From Planctomycetota bacterium (GTDB taxonomy: Bacteria; Planctomycetota; Phycisphaerae; Sedimentisphaerales; Anaerohalosphaeraceae), in the NCBI GenBank assembly GCA_003644215.1, contig QNBU01000052.1, positions 1 to 7,343 on the forward strand: DNA of 7,343 nucleotides, given 5' to 3'. The first letter of the stretch is position 1; the number at the start of each line of letters is the position of its first letter. Made by a program: the position numbers and the translations under genes. The notes beneath the pieces were generated by a model, which saw only the letters and a list, made by a program, of their open reading frames with translations, ran no database searches and was not told where the DNA came from. This document shows, in pieces, positions 1 to 4,425 of the stretch.

Positions 1-543
1 CCAATCAGGCTGAACGCGCCAATCCCTCAAAAACCCGCTAAATAAAAGATGCTCAAGCAGCGGTGCCAGACTCAACCCCTTGACCTTCGCAGGAACATCC
101 TGCATCGCCCCCCAGTGCATTTTGAGCGTTGCCCGCGTTCCTGCACTGACCAACAGCCAAACGTTAGGCCACCCCGCCCCCCATCCCTCCGGCAGTCGTT
201 CCAAAATCAATTCCGGTTTTTTGGTCGGTATGATGTACGTCAATCCAGGAGTTTCCCGCATGATCTCCCAGGCTTCCGGTCGCCAGGGATCAGCGGCTGG
301 GAGAAAGAAGTCGCTCCACGGGCACACAAATACGTGCTTGATCGCGGGGTCTTTGGCCCAGAACAGCGGCTTTTGGAAGGTCGTCTTGCCCCTGGTCAGC
401 TTGTCGGGATCTTTCCCGAATCGGCGCATCTGAGCGCGGGCGTAGCAGTGTTCGCACTCTGTGAAAATCTTGTACCCATCGCAGCCGCCGTACCAAGGAG
501 ACCATGAAGCGCGGGCGTAGTTGATTCCCGATTTTTTACCCAT
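1..543 (-). CDS. Phage Gp37/Gp68-like DUF5131 family protein, 3' end cut by the window
   Basis: The frame opens at an ATG at 543-541 and stays open to position 1, giving 181 residues, so the C-terminus lies outside the window. It shows the landmarks I know from the Gp37/Gp68 (DUF5131) family: an N-terminal W-x-PW segment (SWSPWYGGC), a cysteine group C21, C30 and C33 ending in CEHCYAR, a W-SD-F segment (CPWSDFF, about residues 74-80), PTKKP (106-110; usually TKRP), PNVWLLVS (126-133; usually NVWLGVS) and SLAPLL (158-163; usually SLEPLL). The biochemical role of the family is not established as far as I know. The cysteines suggest a metal or Fe-S site, which is inference. The start overlaps the end of the regulator gene by 8 bases, and GAGAAG upstream can serve as a ribosome site, so the two are probably co-translated. 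The changes in SDxFH, TKRP and SLEPLL make it a divergent member. Confidence 0.85.
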   Translation of the reverse strand, partial: MGKKSGINYARASWSPWYGGCDGYKIFTECEHCYARAQMRRFGKDPDKLTRGKTTFQKPLFWAKDPAIKHVFVCPWSDFFLPAADPWRPEAWEIMRETPGLTYIIPTKKPELILERLPEGWGAGWPNVWLLVSAGTRATLKMHWGAMQDVPAKVKGLSLAPLLEHLLFSGFLRDWRVQPDW

Positions 544-1021
544 TGTACTTCTCGCTACCACAATAAAATAATACTACCGCTTTCATGGCGACATTGACAT
601 CCTCGGTCGGCGGGGCCAGCCCGTATTCAAGGAACAAAGCCCCCCGGCACGAGGGAGAAATAACCAGGGCATCGGCGATCTTCGCCAGGGTGTTGCGGTG
701 TGGTTTTGTCCGGCCACTTTCAATATAGGAAATGGTTTGCCAGACGACCCCCACTTTTTCGGCCAGTTCTCGCAGGGTCAGACCAGCACGGCGGCGGTAG
801 AGAACCAATCGTTTTATTTCTCGATCCCCATCCGCGATCTTTTGCATCTCGGCCAACGGCAAATCAAACGCCGTCGCTAACTTTTTGAGAGTACCTATGC
901 GCACCAGGGTTTTGCCCTGTTCCGCGCTCAAGATTGTCGCCATGGCCAGCCCCGACATTTTGGCCAGTTTTCGCATTGACCAGCCTTTTTCATTCCGTAA
1001 AGTTTTTAATGCTTTGATCAT
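536..1021 (-). CDS. Tandem XRE-type helix-turn-helix transcriptional regulator
   Basis: This 161-aa protein carries two XRE (HTH_3) DNA-binding domains. The first spans about residues 3-59 (WSMRKLAKMSGLAMATILSA, then TLKKLATAF). The second spans about 70-122 (LTLRELAEKVGVVWQTISYI, then ESGRTKPHRNTLAKIADAL). The second is the more canonical, with the Q-x-I-S-x-I-E-S-G-R signature. The last 40 residues match nothing I know and could mediate oligomerisation. The start is the ATG at 1021-1019, preceded by GAAAGGA at good distance. It is the first gene after the promoter element at 1075-1106 and overlaps the DUF5131 gene. A double-HTH protein could bind two adjacent half-sites as a monomer. It is a likely repressor or switch for this element's shared promoters, but no operator has been shown, so its target is inference. 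Confidence 0.92.
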   Translation of the reverse strand: MIKALKTLRNEKGWSMRKLAKMSGLAMATILSAEQGKTLVRIGTLKKLATAFDLPLAEMQKIADGDREIKRLVLYRRRAGLTLRELAEKVGVVWQTISYIESGRTKPHRNTLAKIADALVISPSCRGALFLEYGLAPPTEDVNVAMKAVVLFYCGSEKYNG

Positions 1022-1067
1022 AATTTTTTCCTTTCAATAATTTGATCTCGTATGTTTCACTACTCTG

Positions 1068-1106
1068 TACATCTATTATAAATCAAATACCCATTAAAAC
1101 GTAAAG
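1068..1106 (-). promoter_or_regulatory. Promoter for the regulator unit (copy 1 of the shared element)
   Basis: On the minus strand TTTACG (1105-1100) is followed after exactly 19 bp by a perfect TATAAT (1080-1075), within the longer shared string TTTGATTTATAATAGAT. The regulator ATG lies about 54 bp downstream of the -10 box. The 19-bp gap is longer than the sigma-70 optimum of about 17 bp, but it is identical in the three copies at 1075, 3585 and 6058. Unlike the other two, this copy is not inside a long inverted repeat. The palindrome TGTACA just after the -10 box (near 1066-1071) could be an operator. Confidence 0.7.
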
Positions 1107-1775
1107 TCATCCGGCCAAAGCCGGTAAACTTTCTTCCAACATCCTGCCGTCGATCTCGTTCCCTAGACAGACCCACCCGGGCCGTGCCCGCCGCGCAAAC
1201 AGTTCGATCCGATTCCCCTTGGGGTACATATAATCAATTCGATCCTGTACTCCTTCCGGTTTGGCGCTATGCGCCCCGCGAGGCGCATAGATCACCTGGT
1301 GAGACTTGCAGCCCTTTTCGTGATGAAAACACCGCCCTTTTCTACCAAGCAGTACCAGTTCGACGTTGCTACCCGTATACGTGCCGGTTCCAAAAAACGT
1401 CAACGCTTGCAAAAATCCCGCGACCTCGACCGTCTCCGGCTCCCAGAGTCGCCGCTGCTGGGCCACTCGCTGCGCTTCTGACCATTTGCCGTGATTCATT
1501 TTGATCCAGCAAAAAGCCACGGTCAAGTATCGGAATCCCCACGCTTGCATGACCTGTAGCGCATCGGGGAGCATTGGCATGACCGCCCACAGATAGAGAT
1601 GGCATCGGTCGGCGGCGATGTCGGCTATGGGCAGGGCGCAGATGTCGCCGGTGGGCATGGTGTGGTAGTGGTTAGCCGCACCTATTCCGTGCGTGGGCAT
1701 TTTGGTATCTTGACGCACAAGCTTGCGGTCATTATACTGCCAAGCTGGATCGGCTATGATGTGACTAAATTTCAT
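1107..1775 (-). CDS. MT-A70 family DNA N6-adenine methyltransferase, phage type
   Basis: The 222-aa protein is a solitary adenine methyltransferase of the MT-A70 family, expected to transfer a methyl group from S-adenosylmethionine to N6 of adenine in DNA. Visible motifs in order are IIADPAW (6-12, the catalytic DPPW motif with A in place of the second P), NHYHTM (35-40), HLYLWAVMPML (59-69), WGFRYLTVAFCWIK (79-92), NVELVLLGRKG (137-147), a basic HSAKPE (169-174), ELFARR (191-196) and GWVCLGNE (200-207). The order and length fit full phage members. Residues 98-125 look like an insertion between the WIK strand and the NVELVLLG strand. The position where relatives usually have TR before the NVEL strand reads TG. 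The start at 1775 has an AGGAGG ribosome site 7 bases upstream and overlaps the preceding small gene by 11 bases. There is no partner endonuclease or specificity subunit here, so it is more likely a protective or regulatory methylase than half of a restriction pair. The target motif is unknown. Confidence 0.92.
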   Translation of the reverse strand: MKFSHIIADPAWQYNDRKLVRQDTKMPTHGIGAANHYHTMPTGDICALPIADIAADRCHLYLWAVMPMLPDALQVMQAWGFRYLTVAFCWIKMNHGKWSEAQRVAQQRRLWEPETVEVAGFLQALTFFGTGTYTGSNVELVLLGRKGRCFHHEKGCKSHQVIYAPRGAHSAKPEGVQDRIDYMYPKGNRIELFARRARPGWVCLGNEIDGRMLEESLPALAG

Positions 1776-1902
1776 TATCGGCCTCCTGCATTGATTGATT
1801 CACAAGCCGAACAATTTTGTAAGCCTCTATAATTTTGCCGACCAGTATACAAACCCGCCGTATAAAAAGAATTATGATCAAAAGAGAAATTGGGACGACC
1901 AT
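1765..1902 (-). CDS. 45-aa hydrophobic small protein, possibly membrane-associated
   Basis: A 45-residue frame begins at ATG 1902-1900, which shares one base with the TGA of the upstream 121-aa gene (TGATG) and has an AGGGGGAG ribosome site just before it. The frame could be read back to 1974, but that extension only re-reads the upstream gene in another frame and lacks a comparable site. The N-terminus is strongly hydrophobic (about residues 2-14, rich in I and L), then two arginines (15-16), then a second hydrophobic stretch (17-25) and a charged tail ending QEADNEI. This suggests one short membrane helix or an amphipathic anchor. No family is recognised. The tight coupling on both sides supports a real gene. 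A lysis-related, toxin-like or membrane-anchoring role is possible but unsupported. Confidence 0.6.
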   Translation of the reverse strand: MVVPISLLIIILFIRRVCILVGKIIEAYKIVRLVNQSMQEADNEI

Positions 1903-2267
1903 CACTCCCCCTTGACCAATGGTGGCGGGTCTTCGTCCGCCAGCCGCCAGGCATACACATTCTTTTTTCGGCAAGCAAAAAATCGCACTCCATCCCAGCC
2001 AGAGCGTACTTTAAGCGGCTTGCAGTCATTATCCGGATCGTGCCAGCCGATCTCATAGATACCGGGGGCTTGCGGCCAGCCGTCTTGCTCTGGATACTGC
2101 CAGGATGTGGGGGGCGGCTCATGGGTGGCGGGCCCCACATCCTGGCTAATTTCTTCCATAAAATCGATCATAACAAAACCCCAATGGTCGACTATGGGAT
2201 CGTCTATCGCTTCTTGTAATATGCGGGCCATTTCATCCCAAGCGCGTTGTTTCCATGCATGTGTCAT
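1902..2267 (-). CDS. Hypothetical 121-aa protein
   Basis: The preferred start is ATG 2267-2265, which overlaps the TGA of the RuvC-like gene as ATGA and has AAGGAG 8 bases upstream. A longer reading from 2309 would put that ribosome site inside the gene. No family is recognised with confidence. The N-terminal part (1-45) is acidic and helical. A proline-rich linker (about 46-55) leads to an aromatic-rich C-terminal part with SWQYPE, PGIYEIGWHD, SGWDGVRFFACRKK and YAWRLADEDPPP. That Trp- and Pro-rich tail is reminiscent of small phage proteins such as the DUF551 type, but the match is loose. A perfect 14-bp inverted repeat falls on the linker (see the repeat feature). Confidence 0.75.
   Translation of the reverse strand: MTHAWKQRAWDEMARILQEAIDDPIVDHWGFVMIDFMEEISQDVGPATHEPPPTSWQYPEQDGWPQAPGIYEIGWHDPDNDCKPLKVRSGWDGVRFFACRKKNVYAWRLADEDPPPLVKGE
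2099..2146 (-). repeat. Perfect 14-bp inverted repeat inside the 121-aa gene
   Basis: The arms at 2099-2112 (GCCAGGATGTGGGG) and 2133-2146 are exact reverse complements, separated by 20 bases. In the message this gives a stable GC-rich stem inside the coding region, spanning codons for SQDVG (41-45) and PPTSW (52-56), which is the junction of the two halves of the protein. It is not followed by a U tract, so it is not a standard terminator. Confidence 0.9.
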
Positions 2268-2746
2268 GACATACTCTCCTTTTTCAACCAAACCCGCCCC
2301 GCCAGCCATACCCCTATCGCATCGGCCTCATGCTCCCCGGTCTTGCGACCGGTGAACTGCTGCTGTGCGGCTCGGCGCATCTGGGTTTTGGTGGCTCGGT
2401 GGTTGCCGGTCAGGGCGGTTTTTACCATCGGGGGCCAAATGTCGTCAATAAACACGATTCCTAGTTCGACCGCCAGGGAATCCAATGCGCCAGCTAATTT
2501 CGCCAATTTGTAAAATGTGGTCGTGCCGGTGCGCGGAATGTATACGGGGTGTTCAACGATTAGCATTTTGACCTGGTAACGGTTCACAAAATCAGTCACA
2601 TGCGCCCGCATCTTGAGCAGGCGCACTCTGGTTTTTCCCTGGTAGCAGATCTGCGTAGAGTAGATCAGATCGCTGCCCTGGCCGACCGCGAACCCGCAAT
2701 TGGTCGGGGATTGGTCAAGGGCCAGGATGATCGGGCTATCGGGCAT
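2264..2746 (-). CDS. RuvC-like Holliday junction resolvase (RNase H fold)
   Basis: This 160-aa protein looks like a phage RuvC-type endonuclease, which cuts branched DNA during recombination, replication or genome processing using an acidic metal-binding centre. The expected pattern is present: a first strand IILALDQSPTNCGFA with D11, a second strand MLIVEHP with E65, and a C-terminal helix GEHEADAIGVW with D142. H139, three residues before D142, sits where RuvC has either an aspartate or, as in the Thermus enzyme, a histidine. YKLAKLAGAL (79-88) resembles the helix after the second strand in RuvC relatives. I chose the ATG at 2746-2744 because AGGAGG lies about 7 bases upstream; a longer reading from 2776 lacks such a site. 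It overlaps the 67-aa gene by 11 bases and the next gene by 4. Relatives in this fold include YqgF and poxvirus-type resolvases, but the motif layout favours RuvC. Confidence 0.88.
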   Translation of the reverse strand: MPDSPIILALDQSPTNCGFAVGQGSDLIYSTQICYQGKTRVRLLKMRAHVTDFVNRYQVKMLIVEHPVYIPRTGTTTFYKLAKLAGALDSLAVELGIVFIDDIWPPMVKTALTGNHRATKTQMRRAAQQQFTGRKTGEHEADAIGVWLAGRVWLKKESMS

Positions 2747-2939
2747 CTTGCGCCTCCTGGTCGAGTGCGCGATCAATTTGGCAAATCAAGAAAAACATCG
2801 CGGGCGCAATTTTTGTAGTATCCTCATTGGGCCATTCCTTGTCGGCGGCTTTTTCGTCAGCCTCTACCGCTGGCAGTGCTTCGTCGAGGGCTTCCCGCGC
2901 CCGTTTGAGCAGATTGACCAGTACCAAGTTTTTCACCAC
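2736..2939 (-). CDS. Hypothetical small helical protein, 67 aa
   Basis: The frame starts at tandem GTG codons (2939 and 2936). AGGGGG lies 6 bases before the first and 9 before the second. The second would give a GTGA overlap with the stop of the DUF2997 gene, so the protein has 66 or 67 residues. It is predicted mostly helical, with a basic N-terminal segment (LLKRAREAL), an acidic middle (AVEADEKAADKEW) and a hydrophobic helix (MFFLICQIDRAL). No family is recognised. Its place directly after DUF1257 and DUF2997 and overlapping the RuvC-like gene says only that it belongs to this operon. Confidence 0.7.
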   Translation of the reverse strand: MVKNLVLVNLLKRAREALDEALPAVEADEKAADKEWPNEDTTKIAPAMFFLICQIDRALDQEAQDAR

Positions 2940-3154
2940 AGCCCACCCCCTACGACCAGTTCATCCCCCTGGTCAAGATCAAGGTTGATCGGCTCTTGCT
3001 CCGACCATTCCGGGGTGTGCCGGTCCTCAGTCACTTGCCCAAGGTCAGCTAAGAGACCGGCGACCTCGCTACATTTTTGGCCCTTTACACCGTTGACTGT
3101 GGTGGTTACGTTACCGTCAACGTCAATTTCTACGATAAATTCAAAATCCTGCAT
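2933..3154 (-). CDS. DUF2997 family protein
   Basis: The 73-aa product fits DUF2997: a strand-forming start EFIVEIDVDGNVTT (5-18), then NGVKGQKC (21-28) matching the family's G-x-K-G-x-x-C signature, a helix SEVAGLLADLGQV (29-41) and TPEW (47-50). In relatives this small protein lies beside a DUF1257 gene and often near a Ycf46-like AAA+ ATPase, which is the situation here. Its molecular role is unknown. The start at 3154 shares one base with the DUF1257 stop (TAATG) and follows a GGGAGG ribosome site, so the two are translationally coupled and probably made in equal amounts. The acidic tail (51-73) goes beyond the core and ends with LVVGGGLW, similar to the end of the DUF1257 protein. Confidence 0.85.
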   Translation of the reverse strand: MQDFEFIVEIDVDGNVTTTVNGVKGQKCSEVAGLLADLGQVTEDRHTPEWSEQEPINLDLDQGDELVVGGGLW

Positions 3155-3549
3155 TATAGCCTCCCGCTTACGACCAATTGAATGGCCCCGTTTTCCTGGT
3201 CAACACGTTCCCAGCCATACCCCGCCGCCTCCATCTGGGCGATTGTAAACGCAGCCGCATACTCGCGGCTTATAAGTTTAATCACTTGCTCCTGCTTGCG
3301 CTGTCCGGCATAGTCATCGGCCACGAGGTCAAATTCGCTGCCGTTCCACTTGTATCCCATATCGCCATAAGAGGCGATTTCGGATTTGCGGATTACAAAG
3401 TCCGCTTGCCGTTTCACTCCACCATACCCGTTCATGGTCAGGGTTTGGCCGGCTTGGGCCTGCTCGAATTTTATCCCACTGGCTTGCAGTGCCGCCACTA
3501 GGTGGGCCTGTATTTTGCACTGGGTCTTCATTTTCATATACTTACTCAT
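3154..3549 (-). CDS. ycf35: DUF1257 (Ycf35-like) protein
   Basis: The 131-aa protein matches the DUF1257/Ycf35 plan: MSKYMKMKTQ (1-10), a helix with LVAALQASG (17-25), NGYGGVKRQADFVIRK (40-55), the domain hallmark DMGYKWNGSEFDLVAD (63-78), a helix EQVIKLISREYAAAF (87-101) and a closing strand GAIQLVVSG (121-129). Family members are about 110-140 aa, so this is full length. Ycf35 is known from cyanobacteria and some plastid genomes, where its function is not settled; homologs occur in varied bacteria, usually with DUF2997. The start at 3549 has AAAGGA 7 bases upstream and is the first gene after the promoter at 3585-3616, so it leads the seven-gene operon. The Ycf46-type ATPase two units upstream is the expected partner. 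Confidence 0.88.
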   Translation of the reverse strand: MSKYMKMKTQCKIQAHLVAALQASGIKFEQAQAGQTLTMNGYGGVKRQADFVIRKSEIASYGDMGYKWNGSEFDLVADDYAGQRKQEQVIKLISREYAAAFTIAQMEAAGYGWERVDQENGAIQLVVSGRL

Positions 3550-3577
3550 AAAATTTCCTTTCCGAAAAATTGTATAC

Positions 3578-3616
3578 TGTATCTATTATAAATCAAAATC
3601 GCCGAGAAATGTAAAG
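3578..3616 (-). promoter_or_regulatory. Promoter for the DUF1257 operon (copy 2 of the shared element)
   Basis: TTTACA (3615-3610, minus strand) is followed after 19 bp by TATAAT (3590-3585). The string GATTTTGATTTATAATA is identical to copy 3 near 6058. The TTTACA box sits in the loop of an inverted repeat and the -10 box begins at the edge of its second arm. The DUF1257 ATG is about 36 bp downstream of the -10 box. The sequence after the -10 box (ATACAGTATAC) is locally symmetric and could be an operator. Confidence 0.75.
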
Positions 3617-3635
3617 TTTCCCGGCGATTTTATTT
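3590..3635 (-). terminator. Terminator-like hairpin overlapping the operon promoter
   Basis: The arms 3595-3609 and 3617-3631 pair over 15 positions with one mismatch (A3605/C3621). Allowing one bulged base, pairing extends to 3590 and 3635. The loop is 7 bases. Read on the minus strand, a GC core (CGCCGGG against CTCGGCG) is followed by ATTTTGATTT, an imperfect U-rich tail. It lies 9 bases beyond the stop of the 80-aa gene, so it probably ends the Ycf46 unit while hosting the next promoter. Confidence 0.65.
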
Positions 3636-3643
3636 CATTCTGC

Positions 3644-3886
3644 TTATGATCCTAACCGTTTTATATCGCTCCCTCCGTCTCTAATTCCAAACGCCGCCGC
3701 TGCCGCCCGCAGGCCATCCTCATATCCCCGTCGATATGTCGCGGCAGATTCAAGGATGGTTCGCTGCTGGGCCCCCGGCAATTTGGCGATCAGGGTGTTG
3801 AAAGTTTCGTTGTGACCCTGGCCTGTCATGTAAAGGGCTTCCAGGGCATTGGCTATGTCTTTGCGGAAGTAGACATCTAGGCTCAT
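3644..3886 (-). CDS. Hypothetical 80-aa protein
   Basis: The frame begins at ATG 3886-3884, overlapping the stop of the upstream gene as ATGA, with TGAGGTG as ribosome site. The protein is largely helical, with a charged N-terminus (MSLDVYFRKDIANALEAL), a middle NTLIAKLPGAQQRTIL and an alanine-rich helix RRGYEDGLRAAAAAFG (52-67). No family is recognised. It is the last gene of the Ycf46 unit. Overlap with the 157-aa gene suggests the two products act together, though nothing in the sequence says how. Confidence 0.75.
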   Translation of the reverse strand: MSLDVYFRKDIANALEALYMTGQGHNETFNTLIAKLPGAQQRTILESAATYRRGYEDGLRAAAAAFGIRDGGSDIKRLGS

Positions 3887-4356
3887 GACAACACCTCACG
3901 GACCGGGATACAATCGCCCCCGCTCTGGTAGGTTGTGATTCCGTTTACATCTGATTTTTCCGAGATTACGGCGAAGGAGCAATGACCAGGAACAAAGTCG
4001 CCAGGATAAAAGCGCAGATAGTGGGCCATGTGTGTCAGTCCATCGGGTTCGTCATTGTTTAAGACGCTATCCGATGGCTCTAGCAAATAAATTGCATCCT
4101 CGTTTGTTTCAGTCATCACCTCGCTATACTGACGCGCCCATTCTCCATGTGCATTGTACATCTGGACATCATGCGCCTGAATGGTCAAGTTCGTAGCCCC
4201 GATTCGTTCATTTTGTTCAATTGCCACCCGTGCGGCCTCTTTGATCAAGATTTTGAGCAAGGGCGTAATCCTCATAACGCCCAGGTAATCTTGCCCGAAA
4301 TCATAACTCTGGCCTCTTGGGGCTTGCGATAAAAATAACAAGGTTTTTTCTTCCAT
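3883..4356 (-). CDS. Hypothetical 157-aa protein
   Basis: I place the start at ATG 4356-4354, because AAAGG lies 7-8 bases upstream. An in-frame ATG at 4371 would include that site in the coding region and has no ribosome site of its own. The protein reads as mixed alpha/beta: MEEKTLLFLSQAPRGQSYDF, a helix LLKILIKEAARVAIEQNE (29-46), strands LTIQAHDVQMYN (52-63), DAIYLLEPSD (82-91) and CSFAVISEK (121-129). No known family or catalytic motif is evident. It follows the Ycf46-like ATPase by a 69-bp gap and overlaps the 80-aa gene by 4 bases. Being carried with the ATPase makes it a candidate partner or substrate adaptor, which is inference from position only. Confidence 0.75.
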   Translation of the reverse strand: MEEKTLLFLSQAPRGQSYDFGQDYLGVMRITPLLKILIKEAARVAIEQNERIGATNLTIQAHDVQMYNAHGEWARQYSEVMTETNEDAIYLLEPSDSVLNNDEPDGLTHMAHYLRFYPGDFVPGHCSFAVISEKSDVNGITTYQSGGDCIPVREVLS

Positions 4357-4389
4357 CGTTCTACCTTTCATATTGTGATCATAATTTAT

Positions 4390-4408
4390 AAAAAGGGGAT
4401 AGACTCCC
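4390..4408 (-). terminator. Possible weak terminator after the AAA+ gene
   Basis: On the minus strand GGGA-GTCTA-TCCC (4408-4396) is followed by C and five T. The stem is only 4 bp, so it may reduce rather than stop transcription into the next two genes. The same 69-bp gap holds GATCATAA at 4377-4384 and AT-rich sequence that might be a weak promoter. Confidence 0.3.
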
Positions 4409-4425
4409 GCCCACCCCCAACAATA

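Noticed and set aside
1111..1124. CCGGC-CAAA-GCCGG hairpin at the end of the methylase gene as a terminator
   Set aside because: It is a 5-bp stem inside the last codons and is followed by ATGACTTTACG rather than a U run, so it is too weak to call.
1267..1290. 9-bp perfect inverted repeat (CTATGCGCC) inside the methylase gene
   Set aside because: It falls on the conserved APRGAHS coding stretch, has no U tract and is short enough to be chance.
1775..2140. 121-codon minus-strand frame in another register over the 121-aa and 45-aa genes
   Set aside because: No ribosome site, composition of a shadow frame, and it conflicts with a chain of coupled starts and stops.
2700..3248. 182-codon open frame on the plus strand
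   Set aside because: It covers several well-supported minus-strand genes (DUF2997, the 67-aa gene, the RuvC start) and looks like a low-complexity antisense reading.
4369..4371. Upstream ATG as the start of the 157-aa gene
   Set aside because: The good AAAGG ribosome site lies between this ATG and the next one at 4356, favouring the latter.
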